64,000 nt of DNA from Neodiprion pinetum (Eukaryota; Arthropoda; Insecta; Hymenoptera; Diprionidae): assembly GCF_021155775.2 (NCBI RefSeq), contig NC_060232.1, positions 37,941,089 through 38,005,088 of the forward strand. Direction: 5' to 3'. The stretch's first letter is position 1; each line of letters begins with the position of its first letter. Positions 13,701 to 26,992 of the stretch are shown here, piece after piece. Below the pieces are notes generated by a model. That model ran no database searches. It had not been told where the DNA came from and saw only the letters and a program-made list of their open reading frames with translations. A program made the translations under genes and the position numbers.

Positions 13701-14349
13701 CTTCTCAAATATTAAACTCGGTCACGCAAAACTCTGCCTTAACTTAAGACCAACAACCAACATCGTAGGGATGGGTTGCGGAGGTATCTAATTTCTTCAA
13801 GCGTGAAAACTCCACCCCCAGCTAGGCGATGTCGAGATGATTTAAACCGAGGGACGAAACATGGATAAAAATTTCATCCTTCTAGATGAAAATATTTCAG
13901 AGAGATCGTCGAAGAATGAATAATGCGGAAGTGTGACACGCAATTTTTTTTCAAGTACTTTGAGCAAACTCCGACTGAAGAGTCAACCTCGTGCAGAGAA
14001 AATAAAATTAAGTTCTGAGGCAAAAGGTGGAAACGTGTTTTCTCCGGTGAATCGGAGTTCGTTTGTTTTGTCATCGGTTGACTTCCAATTACGATTTTTC
14101 AAAACCAATCCAACCTGCGTCGTACAAAGAGTGACGGACAAGTGGTGATCCACTGGCTGGTCCGCTGACCGCGAGAAGTCAACATCTATTTTAAGCGGAC
14201 TATAATTGCGTTTCGGGGGACTGATGCCACTTTGTCTACGGAAACGCGGACGGCGACGATCGACGCGTATAGAATCGAGAAAACAATTGCACAATGCCGT
14301 GTCACTCAAGTTTTTGCTTTTTTCCGCACCACTATCTTGTGTTTGCGTC
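10796..14349. other. unique non-coding DNA, no gene seen
   Basis: No gene is recognised. The microsatellite at 12084-12107 has its own entry. Short frames on both strands show no domains. Confidence 0.5.
12084..12107. repeat. (TG)n microsatellite
   Basis: Twelve TG units lie in an otherwise unique AT-rich stretch. Confidence 0.95.
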
Positions 14350-14665
14350 AAATTATCGCATCTTCGGCCGAATCGTGTAATCCGATTGTGCCAAAGGCTT
14401 CTGAAATGTTTGAGACTTCATTTTACTCGAAAGCTGGTGAAATGCGGATCGCGAAAAAAACTGCAAGCTCGATTTTTGATCGGACGAAAAAACCAGAGTC
14501 AAGCTTCAAATTTTCGCATCTTTGGACGAATCGTTGAATCCGGTTGTATCAAAGGCTTCTGAAATGTTTGAGACTCCATTTTATCCGAAAACTGCTGAAA
14601 TGTAGATCACGAAGAAAACTGCAAGCTCGATTTTCGATCGGACGAAGAAACCAGAGTCAAGCTTC
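14350..14665 (+). repeat. two-copy 158-bp direct tandem duplication
   Basis: Copy 1 is 14350-14507 and copy 2 is 14508-14665. Landmarks recur at exactly 158 bases, for example AAAGGCTTCTGAAATGTTTG at 14393 and 14551. Similar peptides in the frames at 14206-14562 and 14544-14747 arise only from this duplication. 158 is not a multiple of three, so no frame continues through both copies. The copies differ by scattered substitutions, so the event is not recent. Confidence 0.9.
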
Positions 14666-17040
14666 TCTCAACCCAAGACTTTTGCTCTGGACTTTTATTC
14701 GACGCTTTTACGCTGACCGTTTAGTATCCGATTTCCTGACCATCTAGCTGTTATGTAGGTTTACGCTTCGGTCCGCGACGCTCAGCGTCGACCTGACGAT
14801 AGACGTCGCGCTGAGTTTGCCGGAGCTTTTTCTGGGCTATATCAGCCGGCTTACCTCACCTTAAGCCAAGCTTATCCAACCGAGTTAGGGTGCTGCCACA
14901 ACGAATCGAGATATTCGAGTCCGAACTTTTGGGAAAGCTCGAAAAGCACGGAAAATTCTCGCGCTATTTTACAGTCGCGTACGATACTGCGGTAAATCAT
15001 TGGCAGACGTGATTTATCGCTGATCTACGTGTCGTTACCGCATTTCGTCTACACAAAATGAGTAGCAATAATCTGTGAAACATGATCAAGAAGAATCGCG
15101 TTGTATAATATAACGGATGCACGAAATACGTTTCCGATGGCACCCGAGTTATTTGACCTGAATATTAACTTCTCCGAACACGCTGATCAGCCGTAAATTA
15201 TATGTTCACGATAATATACGGGAAAAATGTCGGAGATGATTTACGTCAACTTAACCAATCATTACCAACCCTGAACAGAATAATATCGTTGAATTATACG
15301 GGTGATCCACGCCTTAGATCCAAAATTTTGAACCAGTGTTCTCATCGTGAGAGGAAACATATTTTTCCTAATACATATGTAGATGTAACTTGGTATGTGT
15401 ACATATTGTTGAAATTGGTAACGACTTTGAGTTACACGTGTAATAAAAAACTTCGTACAGCGATCTTCGAGTGACTCAATTTAAAACAGATTCGTTTTCT
15501 TATAACTTTGGTTGTGCAGTGATGCAGACCTTGAGTAAAAACATTGAATAAATCTTGAAACATGCGTGACGAGTTTTTCGTGCCTGATGAATCTTTCACT
15601 TTGTTTTATGCCCAACCGTCGGTTACGCCTCGTTAAAATTAGTCAAATGTGATTTTTGTTCGTCCAATTGGCATTTCTCCAGTTTATATAAATTTCGTGT
15701 ATTACGAAACTGCCTCGCGTTCATTTTTCTCCAATATCGATACAGTACACGTAATGTTTTCAAAAACGTTCAATTTTGCGTCTGAGTAAGGTTTACAGCA
15801 ACCCTTATTCCATGTCCAATTATACCGGTCGAACATTTACCAAAAAACGGTTTAAAAATCGCTTTTTTCACAAATTTCATCAGCTCTTGGTGCGTTGTTG
15901 TTTTTTTTTTTTTTTTCTTCTTCACCATTTTGGGAAAAATTTGTCTCTCGCTGGTCGTTGTGGAGGCGACTTTAGGCCGCAGGAGACTCGCGGATCGAGC
16001 CGTTGGACCTCGCTGTCTGCCGTCTTCCTGACACTCGTCTTCGGGGACGCGTGCCACCGACACTCGCGCATGCGTGCAACTCTGATCTGCCCACGGCGTG
16101 CGTCGCGTGCTCCGTTACACACCTGTTTGCCTCTGGTAAATTTTCATCGTCACACAGCACTTGACCTACCTAAATTTATCCGATGAATACAGCACCACCA
16201 CCACCACCACCACGGCTATGCAGCGCAGCCACGAGTCCCTGCCTCCCATGATCCTCGGATCGAATAATTTCGCGCTCATTTCCTCAAAACTTTTCTTGCG
16301 TCATACGTTACGGAAATACATTACGTGCAGCAGGCGCGCGATTTCATCTCGATTTCCAAGTTGCTTTATGCCGTTTCCCGCCGCTTGGATCGGGGGAAAT
16401 AATATCGCCATGTGACGCAAATTGACGTCGAGTTTTAAATACTTTTTCAATTAATTAATGTTACGTCATTTTAGCGAAGACTGTCCATTCACAAGTCCGC
16501 TCAATCATCTCCGATATTACTGTAAACTAAGATTTAAAATTTTCACTCCAACTTCCGGTTCTTCATTTTGCGATACACAAATTCCAGCAAACTGGGTTCA
16601 CCACCTATATTTTCATATTGAAAAACCAGAAACTATACCGCAGAAAACGTATAATTTTTGGGATTGTTGCAGATGCAGAGAAAATCGTCAGAGAGTTTCA
16701 TGTTTTTATTATTCATAGATCACAGATATCTGATACATATCAGTCAGGAATAAATCTGTCCGTAGATCTCGGTTGCGGAACTTGGCAATGGTCGAAAATC
16801 ACGGCTAACAAACGTGAAAAATCCAACCAATGGAGAGAAAACAAGGAAACACATATACGGGGGATGAACAACAGTGTGTTTAATTGGTGTGCCAGCTCAG
16901 CGGGTGTTCCATGACGACGAAGAGGAGGAGGACGTCCAAGATTAGGTCAGAGCGAACGTGGGTGGTCGAAGAAGAAACAGCAGCAGCCAAAACCACGCAC
17001 CTGGATAGCCCCGGCAGAAATATCCGTCCGTCGTTTCGCG
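14666..17040. other. unique non-coding DNA, no gene seen
   Basis: It contains a T/TC tract at 15900-15922, a (CAC)n microsatellite at about 16192-16213 and a GC-richer patch at 15950-16130 open in several frames on both strands. No protein family is recognised. Confidence 0.5.
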
Positions 17041-17043
17041 GGG

Positions 17044-17096
17044 TATATAATCAGCGGCAAAGCCGGCCAGCCGCCGGCCAATTCCAGTCAAGCACT
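17044..17096 (+). promoter_or_regulatory. candidate TATA promoter
   Basis: TATATAAT at 17044-17051 follows a GC-rich CpG-containing stretch. A GGCCAATTCCAGTCA block follows 30-45 bases later and contains both a CCAAT word and a CAGTC initiator-like word. The initiator A at 17086 is 42 bases away, longer than the optimum. No downstream exon was found, so this is a motif-only call. Confidence 0.3.
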
Positions 17097-17125
17097 GAGA
17101 CGTAATATATTTGTTAACTTAAGGT

Positions 17126-17345
17126 CACTGGGAAGTTTGAAAAAAATAGGTATCGTTACAGTAACGGTTTAAATGTCGTTTGAATTTCTAGAAAATTTGA
17201 TAGGAATGACCGGTTATAGTTCAATTACATAGTTGTAAATGTAATTTGTTTATTTTTTTTTCCAGTCAAATCAGGCCCTACTATTAATCATGCTTTTATT
17301 TTATGGTAAAAAATGAAAATATTCGATGGCGGTATAATAGGGTGT
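17126..17345 (-). mobile_element. possible very old relic of family A
   Basis: Words characteristic of the roughly 400-bp family A elements at 39302-55193 appear in order. They are a CACTGGGA-like end, ATAGGTATCGTTA, a TTTAAATGTCGTTTGAA block and GTAAAAAATGAAAATA. Similarity between these words is poor and the middle cannot be aligned by eye, so this may be chance. Confidence 0.25.
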
Positions 17346-20101
17346 TACAAAAAAAAAAAAAAACCTTTTTCAAAAACGTGTCAAAATTTCGGTAGAGCAT
17401 CTCAAATAAAATATCCCCGCCAAATATGAGGTATTAATATTGATATTTAAAGGTGACGTTTATTTTGTCCATTTTCCATTTGATAACACGTAAAAAAAAA
17501 AAACATGAAAATTTTTGGATTCTTTTTTTTTCTGGTAAACTGCTTTACCTATAAACTGTTTAACTACAGATTCTTATAGGAAATTTACCGATACAGAATG
17601 TTTCTAACTCTAATCGATCAAGAGATATTCAAGATGAATCGATGTTGATAGGAGAAAATTGTTTTTTTCATTTTTTTTTTTTTTATGGAACAACCTACCG
17701 TACGGCAACAAAAACTAGAAATACGCGTAATGGTGATACGACCTTTTTCCCGAAGGTCAGATCCCACGCAATAAGCACAAGGACTTCCGTTCCTTTGCTC
17801 CGGAACCGCGTGCATTTGTCCGGAGAATTATTGTCGTTGTGCATTAACGTCTGTAAGCGGGAACTCTTAGACTAGTTGGACAGGTTTCAAAACGTAATAT
17901 ACTGTTAGCTGCTGGCTTGTGGGTGAAGTTTCGTCGCTGTTTGTGAGAACTTTCGATATGTGTGAATGCGTGTGTATACAAATGTACGAGTGTCGTGCGC
18001 ACAATGCGTGGTCTCACAGAGCTCACACACCGGTGGGTAAAACCGCGCGGTGCTCACTTCGAATGGTGCTCGTATTTTATTATACAGTCGGAGACTGACA
18101 AAAGATAAAATTTTACTTTTTTCTTTCCTTCCTCTTCACCTCCTTCGCCCTGTGGAATGCCATCCGATATGCGGGGGTTTCGACCGCCTATCTTTCTCAA
18201 CCTCGCCTCTATACACTTACCTTATAGATATATTCTTCCTCTTCCATCCATCCGTCAGATCCATCAAACTCTCGCTCATAACGCTGCTACTTTTCGTCTG
18301 GATTTTATTCGCGCACCGAAGAGGTTCCTCGAAGCTGCAGGACGAGGAATCCCTCAAGGTATGGATTTGGCGAGGAATGGCTTTGCATTCATTTGCAAGT
18401 ATCGTCCGTCTTACTATTTTTTATTTCTCCATTTTCCCCTTTGTTTTTCTAACGATAAGTACAACGGAGTCGTTCGTATTTATTTCTGTGATCTGAATAT
18501 ATTTCTTTTGAATAGACTTTCTTTTCAATATTCGAGTTTGGTATTACAAGAACCAACGAATAAGGGTAGGAATAAGGTTTGAATAAACAAAAAACAGTTT
18601 TAAAAAACAATAATCAATGCCGAGACCGTTAAACGGGTTCGAGACAAACACCAGCACACAAGTTGTACATATCGTTGGTAATGATTGATAGTTCGTTCGT
18701 TCTCTGAACGTATTTTTCATGTTAATTAACACCACGGTGTATAAGAACGGATGTAAAAAGTTTTCTACGAGCTGGTTTTGCGGTGTATTTCGCGACACGT
18801 GATTCACTTGAACGGCGCCAAAGTTTTCTCTCGTCTTCCTTTACGGGAGCGTCGCGTCGGCCTGATTAATATACGAGCTTTATAACAGAGTGAGATAAAA
18901 CGACACGCGTCCCGTCGTTTATCAAATAGGTACATACCTACGAGTAATTTCGCCTTTGTACTTATATCGCGCTCACCGCGCAGACTCGCAAGCGAGTAAC
19001 GAGACGCTCCGCGACGCGCGCTTTTTAAACCCTGCTTTATTACGTTCGGAGAAAACTACGCCTTTCTCTAACCGAAATAAATGCGCCTTTTCTCCCCGCC
19101 GAGCGGCGCCTTTGCTAAGCTCTAAACTTCGACCCTGCAACTGTTCGCGGTTCCTATCCGTAAGTCTTGTAAGAGTTCTCGTCGCGACGAACGGCGCCGA
19201 AGGAACGAAGCGACGCCTCATCGTACATGTCGAGTCGTTGCCGAGCACTGCGCGTGCAACGATCTAACCGTTTCTTTATTTTTCGCGTCCCTCGATTCTC
19301 CCCTATCGCTTATTCTCTTCTCTCCTACTCTTCGACCTTTCCAGCTCTTCTTCTTCTTTATCTGTTAAACCCGCTCAGCTCAATTTTAAGGATTCTTCGA
19401 TGCGCTTGACGCGGTCAACGTTCATTTATTCCGGCCAAAACATTTCGTCCTTGAGTTATTGCGACGTAGTTTCATCCTGGCGCTAAAAAAAGTCGGAGAA
19501 TTTTTTCTCTTTTCTTTCGGTTAGGTATGTCCCGCTCTAAATAGCGCTGCAGGCGATCTCATCCGCCATGTTGAATTTTGGCGCCGAAATATGATTTTCT
19601 ACACGTAATACAAAACTGTCTCGTAGTCACGAAATTCAATTAAATTGGACAATTTTATGCCTTAAATATAACTTACTTTGTGCAGAATTCTGCCCGACTT
19701 TATTCGCAACGAATCAATATGCAAAAGACCTTGAAACATTATCCAAATCGCGAGCTATCGTTCGGTTTTTGGTTATATCAATTCTTTTCACCGCCAACTT
19801 ACTCCTATGATTTTGAAACTTTCGAGTCGAATTTCAAATCGAAATTTCTAAAATCCTCTGCCGCAAGTTCAGAAAAACTTCAGTTAATCCTATATAAACC
19901 AGTCCAAACCACGTAACCTAACCTACAAACATCTGCAACATCAATTAACAATTATTTGAAACGAGTGTCCCAAGACTCCGTAAGTGAAAACGTATAAAAA
20001 CACACACGAGCACGTTGGACAGGGAATACAAAAGGGGGCACAACGAGTGTCCGGTTGATGCACAATTGTAGGTATAAATCCGAGGCACTCGGGTGAGATA
20101 G
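17346..20101. other. unique non-coding DNA, no gene seen
   Basis: A/T runs occur at 17349-17362 and 17680-17694. The pyrimidine-rich 18100-18500 and GC-richer 18950-19260 blocks are open in both directions without recognisable domains. No gene can be supported. Confidence 0.5.
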
Positions 20102-20329
20102 TCTGGTGTATTTTCCCCGGGAAGGGACCACGAGGTGAGGAAAGTGCCGTGGTACAATTCAGGGGTGTACCACCACCCACAATATATAAGATGCTTGGAG
20201 CGTGTGTTGCCAGGGGAATACAGTGACCCCATATATACAGAAATTATAGATCGTATCCAGGAGGAATGGAATACCTACCATACCCTGCATGCAGCCAAGA
20301 GGGGACTGCCCCAAAGCTGCATGGAATAA
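20102..20329 (+). CDS. unassigned short open frame, possibly a coding remnant
   Basis: This 76-codon frame has no ATG near its 5' end. An in-frame stop lies directly upstream and a TAA stop at 20327-20329. The peptide is compositionally protein-like: it has aromatic and proline residues early (VPWYNSGVYHHPQY), then a charged segment (IIDRIQEEWNTYH), and ends in LPQSCME. The stop lies inside an AATAAA word. Two other frames over the same DNA are also fairly open, and the adjacent frame contains a tyrosine/proline-rich stretch before this one, so a frameshift is possible. I do not recognise the family. It could be a fragment of a transposon gag/ORF1 protein, a terminal exon or a chance frame. 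Confidence 0.25.
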   Translation, partial: SGVFSPGRDHEVRKVPWYNSGVYHHPQYIRCLERVLPGEYSDPIYTEIIDRIQEEWNTYHTLHAAKRGLPQSCME

Positions 20330-20397
20330 ATATCCCTCTCCTACTCCCTTTTCTCGTCGACGACGACGCCTAGCGCAAAGAATCCGTTAGACGCCGC

Positions 20398-20591
20398 GGG
20401 GGGCGGGGGCGGGGAGGGGAAACGGCGCGGACGAAAGGAGGGGTCAGGGGGCAGGGAACTACGACCGCCACGGAGTACACGGACCCCTTTGCACTTATCG
20501 ATCGTCAGTTATTTTGGCTGCGGCTCCCTAACTTTAACTACCAACACCCCCCTCGGCGCACAAAACACCCCCCCCCCCCCCCCCCCCCCCC
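20398..20591. repeat. G-rich block followed by a 24-C run
   Basis: Interrupted G tracts at 20398-20458 are followed by a pure C run at 20568-20591. The proline-rich frame across the C run is an artefact. Confidence 0.85.
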
Positions 20592-23027
20592 ACCCGCCCC
20601 TTTCTCTTCACCTTCCCACGCCGTTGGGCACGTCGGGCAAGAACGGACCAAGCAAACAAAAAGTTATCTTACTTTTTGGTACATCTCGCGCGACGCGATT
20701 CGCGGTCATAAATCTGGACGAAGACGATCACCCTTAATCTACAAACTTTTTACAGACGTTGTATAGGTAAGCATGCGTCTTGTAAAGGTTGGCGGGGTAA
20801 ACCTGATGTTAGAAACAAAACCATTGAGGTGCGGTTTTTTTTTTTTTTCTCTCCCAATGTTTAATTTCTCGCGTTTATCATCCTTCTTGGTCCAAAATAA
20901 TTTTAAGAATTTCGTAACTTGAAAATTTTTCAAATATTTGCAGATGGTCTTTTCCTTTTTTTACGCGAATGTGAAACAATTGATATTCTTTTCGACCTTT
21001 CGTACCTGAAATTTGCAAAAGACGGATATCAAAGACGGTGTTTAAATATCGTTCGAGTTTTTCTGAAATGTAAATTACGATTATATCTATAAACTAAAAT
21101 ACAAATATGCTTTTCTAATTAGGGTGAAAAATATTCTTACGAAAATGAAATTCGCTGCGCGTTGACCTGGTCGTATCTCTGATGTTGACGGTAATGTGAC
21201 AGGGCACCGGTTTCACCCTTACTTCGATTCGAGTCGGCTTATCTATCCTCTTGGAGTCAGAGCGAAGCCTGCAGTTCACGGTCAACGTGCGTGCGGCCCC
21301 TGAAAGTCTGGGCGCCGAGACGCTTGGCGCCGCGTCTCGTTTTACCGGCAAACCCCGCCCATCCCGTCGCCCCCGACATCCACTTCACTCGCGGCAAGGG
21401 ATGAAAGAATTTTTATTAAAATTTAATTAACCGGGTTACGATTATCGTCATTCCTTTTATCCCGTGAATATTATGCTAGGTACTCGTTTTTAACTTGTGT
21501 GAAAACATTACGCAAGTTTTTTACTTGTTAGCAAAATTTAATCAAACTTGATATTTTTACGAAGAATTATTAAACTCTTCACTAAACGTAGGCAAAGATT
21601 TTTTTTTTCTTCTTATCACCCGTTTCACCACTCAATTCCAGAACGATGTAAGTTAGTAATTTTTTGTTACAACTTTCGAATATATTATTTCCGTTCAATT
21701 GCAAAGTTTTCTTCTTTTATTTTAAAAAAATACGGTCTCGTATGATAAATAAAAATTCTGATAATTTATGAATCTTCTTTTAGCGAATACCTAATTGCTA
21801 ATCGTACTTATGGAACAAATATTTCCTGATTTAGTGGAGAATCTTGTCGTCGATGACTTCAGCTTGACAAATTTTACGTTAAATCAAATGTAGAAAATTA
21901 TTTCAGCCGATTTGTGTGGTTACTACTTTCTGATTTTTTTTTTTTTTGGCAGCGTCCCGGTTTTCTGTTCGTTTAATGGACGGCACATCCTGTTGATTGA
22001 TATAACAGACGAAATATTGTAGATGTAATTTGAGATCGAAGATTGGTATAATCTGTATAAAAGTATGGATCATTTTTGGCAGGCGTGCCAAGCCTGAATG
22101 TTTGAAGACTGTTATCAAGTTTATTCCTACACATGTATCTGTTATAATACACCTGTATAGAAATGATAGTAAGAGAAAGAGAGAGAGAAAGAGAGATACG
22201 GTTTAGAAGAAAAGGGATGGATTCTTATCCTCGAGGATTTCCTGGAAGCAATTTTTCCGGATGGGTATAAAACCTGAAAATTTACGACACGCGTATAATT
22301 TAAGGCTCGGATATGGTGCCCGCGGCAAAACCAGGAAAAAGCCGGATGTGAGAAACCATTCGGATACAAATTCGAGGTATCGCATCGAGAAGGAAGAGAA
22401 GAACAGTAAAAAAAAAAAAAAAAAAAAAGAACCGTTAAAATAAACAAAGTAAAATATGAAGAAAAAAAAAAAACATAAATCGTGACACTGCGAATCTCAA
22501 AATGATAACAAAACGAGGATAACGATCAGACACTTTTCAGGCTTACACTCAAGCCAAAAATGATTAAGTTTTTTACCGTCGTTGGCGTATATTTGAGCGT
22601 GCAAAATACCCGCGTTTGCGTAACAGGAAAAAGGTGGAAAAAAAAATTAATTCCCTAGAAAAATTCGTAAAACCCGCGCGGAGATCCGTGAGAGAAAAAA
22701 GAGAGACGAATGGTAAATGAAAATAAAATAAAAAAATTACCCACAGAGACGTGGAAGTGCGTTTTAAATCTATCGCCTGGTAAAAATTCTCCGGCAATTC
22801 GGTAAACCGATTTCTCAATCGTTTCGGTAAAAGCCTTGAGTGCGACTACGCCCAGATTATACCTCGCTACATGCGTATCTACGTGTAACGCACTTAGCAC
22901 GTAACACCCACCTGAATGTGGGCATTTTTGTGTACATCGCAGACACCCGCATACTTATCTCTTAAGCTGCAAGATTCTCGTGTCTACACTGGTACATTTT
23001 TTAAACTTTTCTTTTTTTTTTTTTTCT
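20592..23027. other. AT-rich non-coding DNA, no gene seen
   Basis: Poly-T and poly-A runs occur at 20835-20849, 21937-21950 and 22408-22428. 21170-21400 is GC-richer. No domains or repeat families were identified. Confidence 0.5.
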
Positions 23028-23582
23028 AAGGTTCTCACTCGAAAAATTTGTGGCAAATGCTGAAAAAGAACTGTCGTAAAACCTGGAGGAGGTAGGAAAA
23101 TATTTAGAGTTCGCTACCGATTATTGTTATACTGTTTATTTATTTTCTATGTGTACGCCTTACGGACTTATATATATATAGTTTATTTTTTTCATATCGT
23201 GGTCCAATTAATCATTGTTCATAAAAATCAGTACTGAAAACGAAACAGGTACATCAGGGTGATGCGATATTCCTATTTCGGTAGCAAAAACTGTTATCCA
23301 AATTTCTCCGAGGCGATTAATCTTTCGGATAAAAGACGAGAACAGCCAACTGCGGAATCGTTAGGCGCTGTTTGCCGTTGATCGGTGAACGATTAACTGG
23401 ACCACTGTACAAAAAACAATAAACTAACGTATATATGTAAGCCCGTAAGGTGTACGCGTAAAAACAAATAAAAAATATTACAATAATCGGTAGCGACCTC
23501 TAAATATTTTCCTATTTCCTCCAGGTTTTACGACAATTTTCTTTTTTCAGTATCTGTCACAAATTTTTTGAATTGCACCTTA
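23028..23582 (+). mobile_element. 555-bp long-terminal-inverted-repeat element (family B), copy 1
   Basis: The two arms, about 23028-23215 and 23400-23582, are inverted copies of each other (for example AAACCTGGAGG against CCTCCAGGTTT, and TACCGATTATTG against CAATAATCGGTA). They flank a unique middle of about 180 bases. The outer ends read AAGGTTCTCACTCG and, on the other strand, AAGGTGCAATTC. A second copy in opposite orientation lies at 43585-44144. There is no open frame of note, so this is a non-autonomous foldback-type DNA element. No convincing target duplication is visible. Confidence 0.85.
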
Positions 23583-26500
23583 AAGGAAAAAGATTTAAAA
23601 AAATTAACCGCCCCAGTCCACACGTGTACGCGGTACCTATAGGGTGTAGGTATCGATCGGGCGGTAAATCGTTTTCACTTTCAACAGCGCGGGGATGCAA
23701 CCCTTCGCTAACAACTTTGCGGTACTTCCCTCCCTTCCGCAGCAGTTGTCTGTAGAGGCTCGTTATGTTTTATTCTACAGCAATTCAGCTGTTGCCGTAG
23801 ACAAATGGCCGCCACGAGGGTTCATGAATTAACCTCAACGGAAACGGATTCTTCACCATATACATGGATAATCCATATATTACTTGTCAATTCCTCTCGA
23901 ACCAATCGGTTCAATTTTTAACACCGTGTGTCAAACTCACCGGGAGAAATTTCGGACAACCAGTCCTTGTTTGGTTTTTCACTTCAAGATAACGGCTCGA
24001 TGGTCTTGAAAAAGAAACGGCTTGAAATTCGAAACTCATTAAAATTATCGCCAGCGAATGGTCGTAAAACCTTAAAATGTCAGGGATCATCGACCATGGA
24101 GTCTGGAAATTTGAGAGAGTAAGGAACATAAACTAGGTATATACCTTATACTATGTAGGATTGCTTAGCCTCATAGATCGTAACAGTACGAAGATTAATG
24201 TTCACTCGCGTGAAGGATAAATGATCTATACTCTAGAGAGAATATTGAACGGTACGTGTATAACTTGATGGTGAAAATGAATTAGAACTAATTTTGCTTT
24301 TCTATCAGAGAGCGTTCTAAATCTCATTTCAAATATCTATATATAATATATAAGGTCTGCAACAACTCGTCAGGAATAATCTTTTCACAATGAAACTATA
24401 ATAGGCGCTCTGCTTTCAACAGCTTTTATCTTCATCGTTGTAAACAAAATGAGTACCGGAAGAGAAGATTAAAAAAATGATAGATCGTAAATTGAAAAAA
24501 TTCCCAATGACGACCACTGCATGCGGTGATAATTAGCAGCTCCCAACGGACGCGTCGTCCTGTTTCTTCGACGTTATCTAGCTGCGGCTTACGATTGTGT
24601 AAGGCTTGTGAACACGGACAAGTGTCGCACACGTTCTTCCGGCGTTCTTGTTTTCCGATAAACAAAAGTGAGGTACACGTCCGTACGAAACACCCATACA
24701 CACATCGGTCTTACGTGTTTATTAGAATAATTAAAAACTCATATTTTTATCAATTAGTATCTCGCTTTGTCGGATAACGAGGACTTAGCTAATTATATGC
24801 ACTTTGAAATACTGTTCACGGTCGAATAGAACATTATTTCAGACCATTTATGCCTGCTATGATAATTACGATTGTTTCTGTACAGCGGAAGAATATTGAC
24901 GCGGTGAAAAGTATTGGAAGCTAACAGTAAATTGAAAGCTTTTATTTTATTGGAAAGCGAATGACTTTGATAGAAAAAAGTCAGAATTTATTATTAGTCG
25001 TTCATTAATCCGTACAAATCAATTTTTACCTTTCATTGTTGACAATCAGCATTATGCACGAGGCAAAGTTTACGAAAATTCTGATCTTACGTGACTGCAC
25101 GGAAATGTTATCGCATTTACCGTTCAATTGCGAATTCTCTGGCAATGTCCTCGAACAATATTGTTATGTTCATTTTTTGTGATCGGGGATTTGGAATTAA
25201 GGAAACAAAATTCTTTGCCGATCAATACACAATAGATTCTAAGCGCACGTGAACAGGCTCGAATGAGTTACATAAGATTGGAATGCCGTTCCTTTTTCAT
25301 CTATTATTATACGGTTTCCATTCTATAATAATATAATTCTTTTTGTTCATTGTATAGCGGATATAGTCGACGGTAGAATAGAGAAAACAAAACGAAATAA
25401 AAAATTAATCTAGATATATTGTCAAGTGAACAATGCCCTGATTTCCGGGAATTTCGACCTAGGAATATGATTAATCGACTCTAGGTCATGCATAATTGAT
25501 TGTTGCCCACTTAGTTATTACGGCAAGCGTGCGATAAGGTGTTGCACACTTGTAAAGTATATTAGCGCAGGCGAAGCCACGCGAAGCTGTCGGCTAGATC
25601 GATACGCAATAAGCGAAAAATCGTGTAGCACGTATGGGTGGCCCATCGTCTGCAGTGATAAGTTGAGTAAAATCCGACTCCCAGACAGTCGACACACGAC
25701 AAATGCAACCTGAAATCCGAAGAAAAAACAGCACTGACACCAAACCGCTTCAGAATCATGAAAGATAATCAGCGCATTTTCGCGCATGCGCAAAATCATC
25801 GAACTCTATTGGTCGCCGCTGTATTTTCGTCTGCAAAGCAGGGGAGCAAACGTGATCGAAACGAGACACGAGACGTCGAGTGTCGAATTGGAATTGCGTT
25901 TTCACGATGACTCGATGTCGTCGTATAGTTGTCGATAAATGTTTGTAAAGTCTTGCCGAATGACTCCGTTAAATATTCGATATCTGATTACCACGAGAAA
26001 AAAAGTTCCACATAACCTCAATAAGTCGAGTTTGACAGCTGGAGGTTGAGTTGGCAAGCCTGCATGAAAATTCGAAATCTCTCCAGCGCGTGCGTAGTCT
26101 GGAACCTCAGTGTTCCAAGTTTCGCCGTTTCCTCTCGGTGTTGTCGCCTAATGTACGTATTTTTAGATCAAACATGTACAAGCGGCAACATTGTGCGTCG
26201 CCTACAAGGCAAGCTGTTGTACAGCAAACCGCACGCTGATTTACTCCCACATGCGCGTATTGTTGGTCGCCTGAGTGGAGCCGACCTGCCCCCGACAATT
26301 GTACGAACATTTACACTTCGACCGATGTATGTACGTGCTTTATACTCAACTCCTCTCATACACTGGAAGACCATTTAAACGCCTGTCCGTTCTCGAATAT
26401 TTAGATTTTACTTTTTAATGCATACGTCGGGATTCACTCGTCTCGGTGTATGTAATAAGCGTACTTTCGCACTTGTGCGCGTCTGCACTTATTCCGTTAC

Positions 26501-26809
26501 GCCCATCCAGCGCCGGGCAAATATGCCGCCACTTATCGCGTTATTAGGCACCGTGTGTGTGTGTGCGTGTGTGTGTGTGTCCTGCACTCGCGTAACGTGT
26601 CGGCCAATTTGCAGCTCGGATGAAAATTGGACTCGAAATGGCGCGATATCACCGCATAGCTCTTGATGAGTATATATATTACATGCAAAAAACACTTACG
26701 CACCTGTCAACGAAATTCGGACAGTTGCTGTTTGCACCTTCGATATTGTTCATCCATGTCTGGGTGAATTTGCAATGACTATAAAGAAATAAATAGTCTT
26801 TTAAGGTTA
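23583..26809. other. unique non-coding DNA, no gene seen apart from a candidate promoter
   Basis: A CpG-richer stretch lies at 25560-26370, within which the candidate promoter at 25782 falls. A (TG)n tract at 26553-26580 is interrupted once. No exons could be supported. Confidence 0.5.
25782..25812. promoter_or_regulatory. GCGCATGCGC site plus inverted CCAAT box
   Basis: The palindrome GCGCATGCGC at 25782-25791 is the consensus of the NRF-1/Ewg family, commonly found in housekeeping promoters. ATTGG, a reversed CCAAT box, follows at 25808-25812, in CpG-richer DNA. No transcript structure could be attached, so this remains a motif call. Confidence 0.35.
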
Positions 26810-26992
26810 GTGTACCAGTTATTGACCCTTTTATTTTCCACAATTATAAATTGACGATACCAATAAGTGTGAATTTCTCGATGGCTAAAACCAATCACTA
26901 GACAGTTATTTTTTGGTAATTTTAGAACTAAGGATCGAACAGATAGAACCAGAAAAGGTCAATAATTGGGACAGGGTCAATAACTGGTACAC
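26810..26992 (+). mobile_element. 183-bp MITE with TTA target duplication (family C)
   Basis: The terminal inverted repeats are perfect for 20 bases: GTGTACCAGTTATTGACCCT at the left end and its exact complement at the right end. TTA occurs directly before (26807-26809) and after (26993-26995). A 3-bp TTA/TAA duplication is typical of PIF/Harbinger-type transposition, but assigning the superfamily from a 3-bp site alone is weak. There is no coding capacity. A decayed relative lies at 10608-10795. The intact ends suggest a fairly recent insertion. Confidence 0.85.

Noticed and set aside
14206..14747. Two frames with a shared Leu/Arg/Lys-rich peptide, resembling a protein repeat
   Set aside because: The similarity is explained by the 158-bp DNA duplication, which is not a multiple of three.
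18600..18660. GGGTTCGAGAC resembling a tRNA box B
   Set aside because: No box A at the right distance and no cloverleaf.
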